NCBI RefSeq assembly: GCF_030272615.1
Contig: NC_081410.1
Location: forward strand, 566,763,152-566,823,151
Direction: 5' to 3'
Length of the DNA stretch: 60,000 nucleotides
Source: Cryptomeria japonica
Lineage: Eukaryota; Streptophyta; Pinopsida; Cupressales; Cupressaceae
A model generated the notes under the pieces. That model was not told the origin of the DNA. It saw only the letters and a list, made by a program, of their open reading frames with translations, and searched no databases. This document shows, in pieces, positions 35,548-46,964 of this stretch (position 1 is the stretch's first letter; each line of letters starts with the position of its first letter). The translations under genes were made by a program, and so were the position numbers.

Positions 35548-36350
35548 ATGAAAATTGTTTCATGGAATATTCGTCGATTGAAGAGTCCGCATAAACAGGA
35601 TGTTCTTAGAAATTTGTTAGAGAGCATAAACCTAATATTGTTCTTATCCAAGAAACAAAAATTACTAAAGAGAAAGTTGAGAAGATTAAGATATTTAAGG
35701 ATGGTGGAGTTTTGGGAGGTAGCTCTAATGGTGTTTCTAGGGGCCATTTTCTAGAATCTTATGCATGTTACTAGGGTGCGTGTTAAGTAGGATAGTAATA
35801 TGGCTTTTGTTAGGTTTCATCATTTAGGGGATGGTACTTCTTGGCTACTGACTAACATTTATGCCCCTAATAATAAACTAGGAAGATATAAATTTTGGAA
35901 GAAGCTGGAGGCAATTAGGTCTCCTCTTAAGGATGAATGGTGGCTAGTCATGGGGGACTTCAATACCCCTCTTCGTTATAATTAGAAGTTTGGGGCATCC
36001 CATTTCAATTAAAAAGCAGAATGGACCTGTTGAACTTCATTAATAACCAGGGTTTGCATGATATCAAGTCAGATTAGATGGGTCCCTTATCTCTGATGAA
36101 TGGTTTATCCATTATTTGTTCTCCCTGTCAGCTATCTCATGGATTGGTTTGGACCACTTTCCTATGGTTTTTGTGGCAGAGAATATAAGCAGAAAAAGAA
36201 ATTTCTTGTATACATTTGAAAGAATGTGGCTTGACCATCCTAACCTTGAGAAGGTCATTAACGAGTGGTGGTCGATTGATGTCAAAGGTACTACTATGTA
36301 TAGAATGGAAAAAAAAATTAAGGCATGTGAAAGATCATATTAACAAATGG
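35548..36350 (+). pseudogene. LINE ORF2: APE-type endonuclease domain
   Basis: MKIVSWNIRRLKSPHKQDVL (35548 on) is the usual N-terminus of the APE-like endonuclease. After frame changes near 35,650 and 35,755 come TNIYAPNNK (~35,857) and MGDFNTPL (~35,950), the metal-binding and catalytic motifs. The region to 36,343 keeps WIGLDHFPM, equivalent to the S/LDHxP motif. The domain nicks target DNA. It is disrupted by stops. Confidence 0.75.
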
Positions 36351-36499
36351 AATAAATAAGTTTTTGGGGATCCTTTTGTTGCTAATTCCAAAACCTAGCT
36401 TGAGCTAAAGGAAATCCAGGATAAAATCCAAACCAGCAAATATAATGAGGTGTCTATCAAAGAGGAAAATGAAGTGCTTGTCAAGTATCATAAGATCAT

Positions 36500-38030
36500 C
36501 AGAAGGGAAGAATAATTTTGGAACAACGGTCTAGATCTCTTTGGCTTAAAGATGGGGATAGACATACCATGTTTTTCCATATGATTGTTGTGAAACATAG
36601 GGCTGCTAATAGGATCTTAAAATTGAGAATTGTTAGAATTGAAACAAGGAAGGACGATGAGATTAGGAATGAGTCCAGGAATTTTTTCAAATGTCTTCTC
36701 TCTGCGGATAGCAGATTGGATGATCTTTCTCAAAGGGCCCTCTTGGAAACCATTCCCTCCATCATTAATAATGATCAGAACAAGGTCTTAGCTATCATTC
36801 CCTCTGAGAAGGAAGTTAAGAAAGAAGTGTTCTCCCTTGATAGAAATAAAGCCCTGAGACTTGATGGGTTCTCATTTTTTTTCTTTCAAACTTTTTGGGA
36901 CACTCTCAAAATTGATCTGGTTAAGGGAGTGCAAGAATTTTTTGGGGCTAGGTTTATCTTAAAGGAATTCAACGCCACTTTTCTAGTTTTGATTCCCAAA
37001 TGTCCAGGGGCTGACTCGATGGATCAATTTCGACTGATAATTTTATGCAATTCCTTCTATAAAATTATCTCGAAGGTGGTTACCAGTAGATTGCTCTTGA
37101 CTCTCCCTTCTATTATATTGCTCCAACAGAGTGGCTTCATTCCTGGCAGAAAAATCCTTGACTCTATCATCACTATTCATGAAAATATTCACTCCCTAGT
37201 GGAATCAAAGAAACAAGGATTCTTGATGAAATTAGATTTGTCTAAAGCCTATGATCGTGTGGATTGGGGGTTTTTGGTCAAGGTTCTTATAACATTTAGT
37301 TTCGGTGATAAGTTTATTCAGTTGGTTAATAATCTTATTTCAGCCCCTTCATTCTCTTTCATTGTGAATGGTGTGCCTTCACCCTTCTTTAAAATTCTAG
37401 GGGCATGAGGCATGGGGATCCCATCTTCCCTATTCTCTTCATTATTATGGTTGAATGTCTCGGTAGATATAGAAGTAAATTTTTCTCTTAGGGTATTTTG
37501 ATTGGAGTCTCTCCCTCTTCTGGGTTCAAAGCCTATTCCCACCAATAATTTATTGATGATACCATTTTTATGGGTACTTCATCGATCAAAGAATCATCTA
37601 TTATGAAGAACCTTCTCAAAACTTATAGCTCTCCTTCGGGTCAAGAAATTAATTGGGAGAAAATCTCTTTATTCTTCTTCAACACTCTAGAGGACAGATA
37701 GAACAAGATGGCCCAAATCCTTGGATGTCAAATTGGCCAGCCTCCATCTCTTTACCTAGGTCTTTCTTTGGTCACGAAACCTATGGATCTTTTTTGGAAT
37801 AGTCTTGTTGATAGATTTAGCAGGAAGCTAGCTAGGGGGAGAGGAACCCTTCTTGGCCAAGTAGGTCAAATCCAAATTTTTAAATCTTCTCTCAAAAGTC
37901 TTCTGGTTTATTCTTTAAGCCTCTTCAGAATACCTAGTAAATTTGCAGATGCTATTGAGAAAACTATGAAAGCTTTCCTTTGGTCCTTGGTTGAGGAGAA
38001 GAAGAGAGTTGCCCTCATTGACTAGGATAA
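36500..38030 (+). pseudogene. LINE ORF2: reverse transcriptase
   Basis: The best-kept frame, 36518-37408, runs from SLWLKDGDRHTMFFH through LIPKCPGADSMDQFR, SGFIPGRKILDSI and MKLDLSKAYDRVDW. These are RT motifs 0 to A. A shift follows and GDPIFPILFIIMVE (motif B/C surroundings) appears near 37,415. The catalytic box reads FIDDT at ~37,550. A further open part at 37708-38025 covers the thumb region. It would copy LINE RNA at the nicked target. Confidence 0.85.
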
Positions 38031-38639
38031 AGTCTTCAAACCAAAAAGGGTAGGGGGCTTGGCCTGAGAAATATTAGAACCTTGAACAAAAGCCTCTTGG
38101 CCAAACAAATTTGGAGAATCTATTAGGGAATTGGTGATTGGAATGAAATTTGGAAGGCTAAATACTCACATGTGTTCCCTACCCTGGAATATTTCCTTGC
38201 CTCTAATTAGATCTTTGTTGGCTCTACTATTTTGAATAGTGTTACTCATGCTAAAGGTATTATGAGTTTGGGCAAAGTTTGGGCCATTAGTAATGGTAGA
38301 AAGGTGGATTTTTTGGATTATGCCTGGATTGGAGGAGCTCCTCTCAATGATCATTATGCTTCTTAGTTGATCATCCAAGCTTGCAAGGACAAGTTTGGTG
38401 TTAAATTTGCTGACTACTAGACAGATCAAAAGTGAGTGGGCCTCAACTCTATTGATCCTAACTTAAAGCAGGTTAACATAATGCTCAACCAAGCAGTCAT
38501 TAATCCAAGAAGGGAGGACCACATGGTATGGGGTGGTACTCCTTCAGGGATTTATTCTGTGGTGTATGTTGTCCTTATGTTGGCTTAGTCTCAAGACCCT
38601 TGTCCCTACAAGGCTAATGTCTAGTGTTCAGGTTTCACT

Positions 38640-39300
38640 CCTAAAATTAATATCTTTTTATGGATTCTTTTGCAAAATAAAATTTTAACCATTGATAACC
38701 TGAGAAAGAGGGGATTCTGCATCCCCAATAGATGCTATTTATTCCTCAATGATGAGGAGTCTATGAACCATATTTTTATCCACTATCCTTTTGTCCAACC
38801 TATCTGGTCAATGTTTTTCTAGCATTGGGGTTTAAATTGGGTGTTGCCTGAGGATATTCAAGATTGTTTCAGGAGCTAGTCTTGCAATACAAAAAATCTA
38901 ACCATAAGAAATTTATGGAAGTTCTCCTTTCCAAATATCCTATGGGGTATATGGAAAGAAAGGAACAACATAATTTTCAAGAATGATATTAACCCCTCTA
39001 AAGTGGTGTGGGCTAAGATAAAATACATTTTTTTAAAAGAATGTGATGGCTATTGGATCTCATTATTGCAATAATAAGGAAGAGTATGATGTTTTAAGTA
39101 GCCCAAACATCCCACCCCACATGGACAATAATACCAATCAACTCAATAGAGGGTTGTGTTGCTGGTCTTTTCCTCCCAATGATTGGATTAAGGCTAACTT
39201 TGATGGGGCTACTAACGGGAACCCAGGGCCAACTAGTTGTAGTTGAGTTATCTAGAATAGTATTTGCTAGAATTTATAATTGACTAAAATCGATAAGAAG
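38640..39300 (+). pseudogene. LINE ORF2: zinc-binding region and truncated RNase H
   Basis: NKILTIDNLRKRGFCIPNRC, then ESMNHIFIHYPFVQPIW (~38,680-38,815) is the zf-RVT region. WIKANFDGATNGNPGP (~39,186-39,233) is the first RNase H strand with its catalytic Asp. After about 25 residues the RNase H is lost, and the same frame, with three stops, runs into the extra open frame that begins at ATG 39,301. Confidence 0.7.
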
Positions 39301-40964
39301 ATGGGGGGAAATCGTAAGTGCACAGAGGCTACAAAAATTGATAAATGGCAAGACCGTCTCCAAGTTTGGGTTGTGCTACAAGAAGCTAAAATGGCAGATT
39401 ACATGTAGATAATGTAAGAAAAAAGGTTGAAAATCACTAGTATTTATAAAAAGGAGTGGAATAAGGCCACCTTGACCATTGGCATTAGGAAGGTTAAGGT
39501 GAATGAGACCATGATTGCTGAGGCTATGGATCTGTCGATGGATGGAATCAAATTGTATAGGGACCAGAAGTTGTCGGATGCTACTGTGAAGAAATTCCCC
39601 AAGGATGAGGAGGAGAAAATGAAATTTATGAAGGGAAGCCACACTTACTACTCCCCTAAGGTAATAAAGATGATTCGGTGATAGATTTTGTTTGCTATAA
39701 TGGAATTCATAAATTTTGATGGTAGATATACCAGAGAGTATAGTTACCACTTTTTTATTCTTAATCATTTCCAGTACAAGGAGAAAATTTCTCTCCCGTA
39801 CTAGTTCTGTGCCCTAAATGTCGGGATTCCAGATTCTATCTCTAATCCCAAAACCAATCCTGCTCTACATGAGGGTCTTATGATGGTCCTTTACAACCAT
39901 ATCAAGAATACCCATATTCAACTGAATATAGTTGAGGTTTGTGAGTCGGATGAGGAATTGGATGACTCAGATGATGATGATGGTGAGGGATACGACATAG
40001 AGGTGGATGTTGAAGTAGAACCCCATATCATTGGGACGAGTAAGCATAAAAGGAAAACTTGGCAAGAGGATTAGGATAAAGGGTCAATCAATAGGAAGTA
40101 GAAGGGGGAAGGTGATGATAGTTGGTATGAGGAAGAAGAGGAGACTAAAGATGATATGGAGATAAACAATGAGGAGGTTAAAATTCTTTCTACCCAGATG
40201 AAAAAGGGGAAGATGCTGAGAGGTGAGGATGTGGGAGCTAAGAAACGGTTACCCCTTCCTACTAGCTCCAAGGACCATAGTAAGGGATTGGCTGGGGAGA
40301 ACTTCCCCATGATGGAAGCTAAGATTGCAGAATGGAAGGAGGTGGGGCTAGATTGAACTTGGATCTTGTTGAAGACAAGGCCTAGGATGGCTCCCATCTG
40401 GGTATTGACCTTTGTTTCAAAAATGACACAAACTGTTTCTATAAGGTCTTCCTTTAGGTTTAGAGGGAATTAAAAAGCATAAAATCAAAAAAGGCCTAGG
40501 AGGCCAATAAAATTGAAGCCTTGGAAGCTACTGGCAGTGGTAAATTCAGTTCCCTCACTGACTACTTAAGTGAGCTTACCAAAGCTATCAGCAATGCAAA
40601 GGAAAGAATAAATGCCCAATGCAATAGCTTTCAAACCCTAGAAGTTAGATCTAGGGCTACTAAAAAGAGGATGGAAGGGGTTGAGATGACTCTCAAAAAT
40701 ATTGGGGAGTAGAGAAAAGGTTTTAAAGGCTACCTCAGATAGTATTAAGGTCCTTATCAGCAAGCTCAAATGTTTCCAAGGGGAAAAGACCTCCGGCAAC
40801 ACCACTCAGGTGAAGGAAGGTACCCTTGAAGATATGGAGACTAGTCCTGGTAAAAGAACACATGCAAGCACCAAAGAAGGGATATTCATGAGCTCAAGAA
40901 GATTGCTGAGAATATGGAGAAACTGGAGCTGGATGTTGTTGAGTTGCTAAAGTATTTCACCTAG
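39301..40964 (+). pseudogene. Extra LINE open frame (ORF3-like) with globular, acidic and coiled-coil parts
   Basis: From ATG 39301 one frame runs to 40,356 with only TAG/TAA/TGA stops at Gln- or Trp-like positions. It continues after a shift near 40,350 and another near 40,710 to TAG 40,962-40,964, about 550 codons. The first part (KVKVNETMIAEAMDLSMDG, SLP.. ALHEGLMMVLYNH) resembles a domain I associate with plant transposon-carried proteins. An Asp/Glu-rich linker (~39,945-40,020) and Lys-rich segments follow, then a heptad-like region (LTKAISNAKERI, then KKIAENMEKLELDVVELLK). It is in frame with the ORF2 RNase H remnant. The exact family is uncertain. Confidence 0.5.
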
Positions 40965-41186
40965 TCTTGGCGTTTCTTCTCTATTTTTCTAATATCTGGG
41001 CTTTTCTTTCTGTGTGTTGTGTCTTTCTGCTACTGGCTTTTTGTATGTCAGCCCTCTGTCTTTTCTATGCTCGCTGTCTTTTCTATGCCTATTGTATTTT
41101 GTTCTCTAATGTTTATCTTTTGATCTAATATTGTAAAGGGTCTCAGGGGCCCTTCAAAAGTTATTTTCCCCTAATCAAAAACATGT
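40965..41186 (+). other. LINE 3' UTR
   Basis: T-rich, with CTTTTCTATGC repeats, then TTGTAAAGGGTCTCAGGGGC and CCCCTAATCAAAAAC. There is no long poly-A, only a short A-rich end before the CACTCTCAT duplication. Confidence 0.7.
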
Positions 41187-41195
41187 CACTCTCAT

Positions 41196-42780
41196 GAAGT
41201 TCCCAAGCAAATGCCAATGTACTCAGCACCACAAAAAAAAAACTTGATTGGTCGCGCCCACAAAAGGATATGAAAATCATAGTAAAACCTTTCCTGGGAA
41301 TTGGGCATTCCAACAGGTGACCAATATCTCTCTCTGTAGATGTTCATTTACTTGTCAAACCAGGGGACGTATACTTTAAATGGCGCAGCAAAATATATGC
41401 ACTAGGAACTCATTTTGGTCAAATCTTAGCAGAAATACATACTGGAAATAAATTCTACCTACGCTACAAGAAGGTAATGCAAAGCTCTTTAACTCAACTA
41501 TGATTTGATTAAAAAAGAAATCATGATAACTACAACTGAAACACAAACTATGAACTGGCCTTATGCTGCAGGAACAGGCACAGTGATGGATTCCTTGTGC
41601 TGCAGGAGCAATGTAAAGCTGAGTTTGTATAAAAACTTTAAAGATGAAAGCAAACTGAAGCTTAACAGGAAAGAACAACTAACTAACTAGCTACAGATAC
41701 CTACTAAGTGGGCCCCCTTAGCAAGCATCTCCTGATTACACAAATGCTAAACTCAGAACTTCATTGAACTTTATTCATAAAAACAGAATGATATACATTG
41801 TTTTGTTGATATGGAAACTAACAACAAACTTTGTCTCTCGTTAAACAGATTCTGTCTTTCATTATCATATTGATTCTTACATGATATCTACTACTCTGAT
41901 TCTATCTTATTCTAACTCTCTTCTCCCTTTCTCGCCCAGGAGGAGAACTTTATTTAAAAACAGGAAAGCAACTAACTAACTAACTCCATCAAGGAAAGAC
42001 GTGGAAGTAAAATATATCCCCGAATCAAGGAACAAACTCCATAAATGAATTTATGCGTTCAACCTGATCCAGAGAGAATCTAGCGCTCCACTCTTTCCAG
42101 ATTGACTGACATTAAAATTCTTTCCCATGGTTTCAGTCACAAAGTCTTCGCCGGAGCTCCCTCGAAGTCGTGCAGGAAATGGACTTTACTGCAAGGCCGA
42201 GATCGGCTGCGCTTGACTCGATCGTTCTTCAACAACTTGCGAAACAAAAGGTAACAGGCAACAGAAAAAGGCGTATGGCACATACACGATATCTATTCAT
42301 TAATCACACATTTTAAATCTACTTCATCATTCAAAAAACTGTATACGACATACCAGTCATTTTAGGGAGTCAACGAGGCAATAAATGCAATCAAGTCAAC
42401 ATAATGAGCTGCAGGAATATAAAAGTATCTTGCTACAAGATATCCCCAAAAAAGGTTTCAACAAAGTCTGAACATCCATGAAATAACAAAAGTAAAGGCA
42501 TTTAAAAGTTTATCATAACATCCAAATTATGAGCATATTTTAAGCTCATCAATGATCAACAATTAAAGTTCCAACACAAAATTTGGAATCTAACTATGAC
42601 ATCATGATCTAACATCTCCTCAAATAAAGATCAACAAACCCACAACTTTTAGAAACAGGAAAGGTGCAAAACCTAACAAGTTGTCCAGGAGCATTCAGGC
42701 TATACCAACTCCACAACTTAGATCCAACCAAAGGCTAATCATCTTGTGATTTCATATAATCATGGGCTAAAACCATGAAC
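41196..42780. other. Copia internal region with host-like sequence
   Basis: This lies between the LINE and the gag start of the minus-strand copia element. It holds no pol. 41,900-42,280 is more GC-balanced and less decayed than its surroundings, and contains the exon-like segment at 42,179. The ACTAACTAACTAACT motif occurs at 41,680 and 41,970. Confidence 0.45.
42179..42250 (+). pseudogene. Possible captured first exon (24 codons)
   Basis: ATG 42179 opens MDFTARPRSAALDSIVLQQL followed by AKQK, ending AAAAG|GTAACA, a good plant 5' splice site at 42,251. The context is CpG-containing and GC-richer than the window average, unlike the retroelement code. I do not recognise the protein. It runs opposite to the host copia element, as expected for a captured gene piece. 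It could also be chance. Confidence 0.25.
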
Positions 42781-43029
42781 CCACCAGAAGCACTCCATTC
42801 TACTCTATAAGATTGTTGTTGTTTCCTCTCCAACAATATTGAAAAGAACCAATGCCAGATCCTCCCAGTATTCATCAAGCACATCTATAGGTTTCTTTAA
42901 ATTTCCTACCAATGCCTTTTGCAAGCCCTATTGCACTAACAAATCAAGCATCTTAATCTTCCACAACTCAAAGCTATTATTTCCATTAAATTTTTCCACC
43001 TCGAACCTTGCATTCGAAACCTTCACCAT
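42780..43029 (-). pseudogene. copia gag 5' end (minus strand)
   Basis: The minus-strand ATG at 43029 opens MVKVSNARFEVEKFNGNN, then FELWKIKMLDLLVQ, the classic copia Gag opening (F-G-x-N-x-x-x-W). A TAG replaces Gln soon after (VQ-stop-GLQKALVG). Recognisable Gag fades out by about 42,780. The plus-strand open frame over the same bases is a shadow. Confidence 0.75.
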
Positions 43030-43082
43030 TTGATGTTGCAAAAATCAACACCAAATCCTAATACAATTGTTGCAAAAATAAT

Positions 43083-43095
43083 CACTTTGATACCA
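43083..43095 (-). promoter_or_regulatory. Primer binding site (minus strand)
   Basis: Complement reads TGGTATCAAAGTG, a relaxed version of the initiator-Met site TGGTATCAGAGC, 2 nt inside the 5' LTR. Confidence 0.8.
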
Positions 43096-43097
43096 CT

Positions 43098-43615
43098 TGT
43101 TATGGAAGCAAAAGCATAAAACCAGAAGATTAAAATATTGCAGCACAAATTAGTCGAAAATAAAAATATAGAGAATTATAGAAAATAGAACAACACATAA
43201 GAAGCATATTTACGTGGTAAAACCTTGACAAAACATCAGGGAAACATCCTCGGGGCAAGGATATCAGTATTCTTATTGCTCAAGAGAAATCGATTACAAG
43301 GTTCACAGCTGCTATCACTTTTATAAATCTGAATTTGCAATTTAGGACATCATCTTAACAATTGCTCTTGCAATCTGCAATCCACACTAATTGCTCTTGA
43401 AATCTACAACTCATTAATTTTCCTTCAAGGCAACCCAGATATAAATAATATCTTCAAGATAACAATTATCACTTAACATAGGAAAAATTTGTTTTATTCC
43501 TGTAAAGAAATTAGAAATTTCTTTTTAAAAGATAAAACTATTTTCTTTCTTAAATACTAAGATATGATTTGTTTTCTTGTTTTTTTTCTTGTTTTATTGT
43601 TGTCACAATCCAACA
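43098..43615 (-). repeat. 5' LTR of minus-strand copia element (518 bp)
   Basis: Highly similar to 33134-33674 apart from small indels; abuts the primer site on its inner side and the GAAGA duplication on its outer side. Confidence 0.85.
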
Positions 43616-43620
43616 GAAGA

Positions 43621-44400
43621 GATCAACATTCAATGTTGAATTTTTATATTGTTTGTCATATTGCATGAGGCATTTACTTGGATTTAGAAAGCCCATGCAC
43701 TATTACTAAATTAAGCCCATTCACTAGATCATATTTTCTTTTATTGCAGATTTTTCTTGTTATTGATGTCACTTTAAAATTATTTCTTACAAGATTATAT
43801 GTACTCCACTGTTTCTATTCATGGCCAAGTACTTACAGAGTCAAACATTTGACTATCAATGCAAAGCCATTGCACCTACTATCAAGCCATTCAACAACAG
43901 TTTTATCAAAAAAGGAAACACTTAATCATACAAAAGTTGGACATTGAATCAACAAGTATGTAGGTATTCAATCGATAACTTCTATCACAAGAAATGAAAC
44001 ATGCTCAACTACTGGATCCTTTCCCTTAGATCAGTGTAGATCGATTCCAGGGAGCTTCGAATGCATTGTACAAAGTTTTTTGAACTACTTCTTAATTTTG
44101 AAGGCATTTATATCAATCATAAGCAGTAAATTGTGCGTACGGAATAACAAGTCGAATTGCCAATTGTGTGTGCATGAAAGAGTTCGTGGAAACTGATCAT
44201 TTTGATTTGCTTTTCCTTTCCCGACCAAAATTAATTGGGATGCATTTGAAAGTCAAATCTGGAACCATTTATACTACCCCATGGCTCTCCCTAAGAAATT
44301 GTTAACCTATTTGACCCTAGAAATGTCTTTCATTCACCTCCATATTGATATTCAAGATCACTTCATTAATCCATTTGTCAATAATCTATTTGTTTGTATG
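43621..44400 (-). repeat. Promoter-like block R1, copy c, second part
   Basis: Reverse complement continues the block at 32,880 after removal of the LTR element: AAATGCCTCATGCAATAT, ATTCAACATTGAATG and CATTTCTAGGGTCAAATAGG match 29,770-29,810 and 25,405-25,430. In the forward sense it matches unit 1 at 16,080-16,450. Confidence 0.65.
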
Positions 44401-44739
44401 TTAGTTCCAACTCATAACACGTTTGTTAATCCACTTAATATAATTTAAATTTAGTTCATTTTAGTACCAATGTTTGTTAATCTGTTTAATATAATTTAAA
44501 TTCAAATTTATGGTAGTACTACTATTTTCTTGGCTGGGAAGCAATAGTTCATTAAATGTGTTTGTAATGAATGTTTAGATAGATAATAAATTTAGTTCAA
44601 ACATTCAATATAAAAAAATTTAAATTATTAAGAAGTATGTTTGCAAATATGTCTTAATATGAGTCCAAAATTTTCATTAGAATGTATTTTATAAAATATT
44701 TTTCTACATTTCAAATGAATCAACTTTGAGTTGGTATCT

Positions 44740-45975
44740 TGGCTTATCTATTAAGTTTATAATGTAAATTGATTCTTATGAATTAGGGGCTAAATTATTG
44801 TTTTTCCTATCTTGTTGGGGTTGTTAGTAATCACATAGACTATTTGGGTACAAATTTTATTGTAGATCCTATTTTGGGAGTTGTTAAGATTAGAGTTCTT
44901 GTAGTGGTGTTGTCACACACAAAAAAATAAGTCTATAACTTAGTTAGTGATTAGGCTTAGTCAAATAATTTAGTGATTCTAAAGAAGGGAGATGAGAATA
45001 ATGTAAATCCTTCCTACCTATAAATATAATATAATATTGATATTTTGTTACATACAATGGATATTTCACTCTAAACAATTATGTTTTGTTGAAGATTATT
45101 AAAAAATTGCTTATTGAGTTAAAGGTGTGGCATCAGTTTAGTATTAGAGCATATTAAGATTGTTAAGCTTGACTAATGTAAATCTTACAATTTCATCACT
45201 CCTCTAGTTGATTCTTGATTTCTACATACCTTGTCCATATGTGGCTGATAATACTATACACATATAGAGTGAACAATTGGCTACCTCGCCTCTATATAGC
45301 TAGTAATATTGTACATATATACAAGAGCAATTAGATGTCTTGATAATGTGCAATATAATCACAAATGAAATAGATTCAAATTAATAGTTAAATGAAAATA
45401 GATCCCTGATTATAGGTTACAAGTTCACAAAAGGTCCTCCATAAACTACTAATTTATGATTTATTTGTTTTAATGATGTGATTGGTCAAGTGGACCAAAG
45501 ATTGTTTCCTTCAATTGGGATATAAAGTTACAAATAGAAGGAAAGAAAATAATGAAATGAAAATAACAACTCATTGATGTATGCACTATACCGTTAAACT
45601 AAAACTATAATACACAAAGCATGCTTATTTATTCAAAACAAGATTGTATTATTTCATATGAATCGAATGGATTACTATTATAACAATTATAATATTTTAA
45701 AATGTCATTACATTTTCAAATGATCAATACAACCATGTTAGCAAATGTAAAGATTTTCCTAACATTCTCTTCACAATACCTATACTACATTCTTCTAAAG
45801 CTAGACATGGCATGATTAAATTCCTAAATAAAATATGCACCCTTTGTAGCCTCTAGATTCTACTAGCACAACTAACCTCTCTTTTAAAATGATCCAAAAA
45901 TGGCTTTAATATCTTGCTATGTGTGAATTTCTAAACTATGGGACTATAGCAATACAAAATTTACTGTATAACCTA
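44740..45975 (+). repeat. Duplication block Q, copy 3
   Basis: Collinear with 16,485-17,810 and ends there abruptly (AGCAATACAAAATTTAC). The part corresponding to 17,810-19,530 is missing, so the PME-like upstream region starts directly afterwards. Confidence 0.65.
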
Positions 45976-45984
45976 ATGGATAGG

Positions 45985-46634
45985 GATAAAAAAGTAGACA
46001 GAATCTAGAAGCTTGAAATGTGAGAGGAATTTCATTTATACAGTTCAATACATTTTGCTTTATTATATTTTACGGACGAAAACAACTTTTATACGCGTCG
46101 TGGGCTGGCCGATTCAAGGGAAACAGAACTCTGTGATCGATAAGCCCTCTCTTAACTTAATTAAGGCTGCAAATTATTGTGTAAGGAAAGAAGGATTTTA
46201 AAGTGGCTGCTAAACATGTTTAATCTATGGTCAACCAGAATAGCAAGAATCTAGATGACCGTAATATAATTATATGCCAACGTTGAATGCTACACAAGAT
46301 TCTGACGAATACAAGGCTCCTGTAGCTGCTGAATTTGACAATAATAGAGAAAAAGGAAATCTACGACAAGCAATTGGCAACGTAAGTGAATGAGAATTTC
46401 ATGGCAGCACCTGAGTTATCGTTTCAAAACTGTCGACAGAGACCGATCCGCGCGCTCAATTCTCGATGGATGACTACTATTTCACGGAATCCCATCCTAT
46501 AAAGTGTGACGCTTGGCACATTGGAGATTCAAACCATTCATTACATTTCTCCCGAGAAGCTGTAAGCTTACCTTGTCCTTTCAATCCAAATTCTGTCATC
46601 GCCTGTGAAACAACAGAAGCATGGGATTAACAAC
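45985..46634 (+). promoter_or_regulatory. Upstream region of PME-like fragment, copy P2
   Basis: Collinear with 19,530-20,010 (GAGGAATTTCATTTATAC, ACGAAAACAACTTTTATACG, GAATGCTACACAAGATTC). It also matches the complement of 47,180-47,540 and of 49,104-49,300. It is CpG-richer than the surroundings near 46,430-46,480. It probably contains promoter and leader of the former gene. Confidence 0.5.
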
Positions 46635-46934
46635 ATGAAGAGAGGTTATTCCAAAGTTGATGAAGAGAGAGCAGAGAACTCGAAAAGCAGAGACTTGGTA
46701 TTTGCTCTGACGTCAATTCTCGTTGTGGCCGTCAGTGTTTCTGTGGGCTCAAACGACAACGCTCATCATCATCATCATGCTTGGAGAACGGTCTCCAAAG
46801 TGGCGAACTCGGCGTGTAGCATGGCTTCCTATCCCTCTTATCAGACTGCCAAGCTTCACGATCTCACTAACCTCGTTGTTGTGACTACAGTCGTTTTTGA
46901 GCCCTTTGCAAGCTCACTTGGAAAGCGAGGTTAG
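46635..46934 (+). pseudogene. PME-like N-terminal fragment, copy P2
   Basis: From ATG 46635 (chosen because the minus copy starts at the matching Met): MKRGYSKVDEERAENSKSR, a hydrophobic anchor LVFALTSILVVAVSVSV, a His-rich stretch and WRTVSKVANSACSMASYPSY. A charged head, single membrane anchor, His/Asn-rich linker and the ACSxxxYP motif are typical of the pro-region (PMEI domain) of type I pectin methylesterases. After YPSY the similarity ends and the frame runs to a stop in the palindrome spacer. No catalytic PME domain is present. The 14 nt missing after GTTGTGGCC relative to the minus copy keep the His-rich part in frame. Confidence 0.5.
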
Positions 46935-46964
46935 TGAGATCGCTCGGGATAACGGGCTTTGCTA

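Larger units (their letters stand above)
33874..41186 (+). mobile_element. LINE (plant L1 type), near full length, nested in copia
   Basis: A 7.3-kb insertion bracketed by CACTCTCAT at 33865-33873 and 41187-41195. In order it carries an ORF1 with a DUF4283-like domain, ORF2 with endonuclease, RT, zinc-knuckle and a truncated RNase H, then an extra open frame, a short 3' UTR and an AATCAAAAACATGT end. The 5' end is GC-richer than its surroundings, as in LINE promoters. All frames contain stops or shifts, so it is inactive. Its 3' end (GGGTCTCAGGGGCCC) matches the tail of the element at 57,463. Confidence 0.85.
33134..43615 (-). mobile_element. Minus-strand Ty1/copia element with nested LINE
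   Basis: LTRs at 33134-33674 and 43098-43615 (TGTTGGATTGTGAC start on minus, ends CATAACA/TATAACA) are flanked by a perfect 5-bp duplication GAAGA (33129-33133, 43616-43620). A primer site lies beside the right LTR and a gag start follows on minus. Without the LINE the inside is only about 2.1 kb and has no pol, so it is non-autonomous. Collapsing the insertion rejoins sequence collinear with the unfilled paralogue near 29,815, which confirms the boundaries. Confidence 0.88.

Noticed and set aside
39376-39768. Minus-strand 130-aa frame
   Set aside because: Lies opposite the LINE extra frame, which has the coherent motifs; no signal of its own.
42839-43033. Plus-strand 64-aa frame
   Set aside because: Shadow of the minus-strand copia gag start, which has the recognisable Gag motif.
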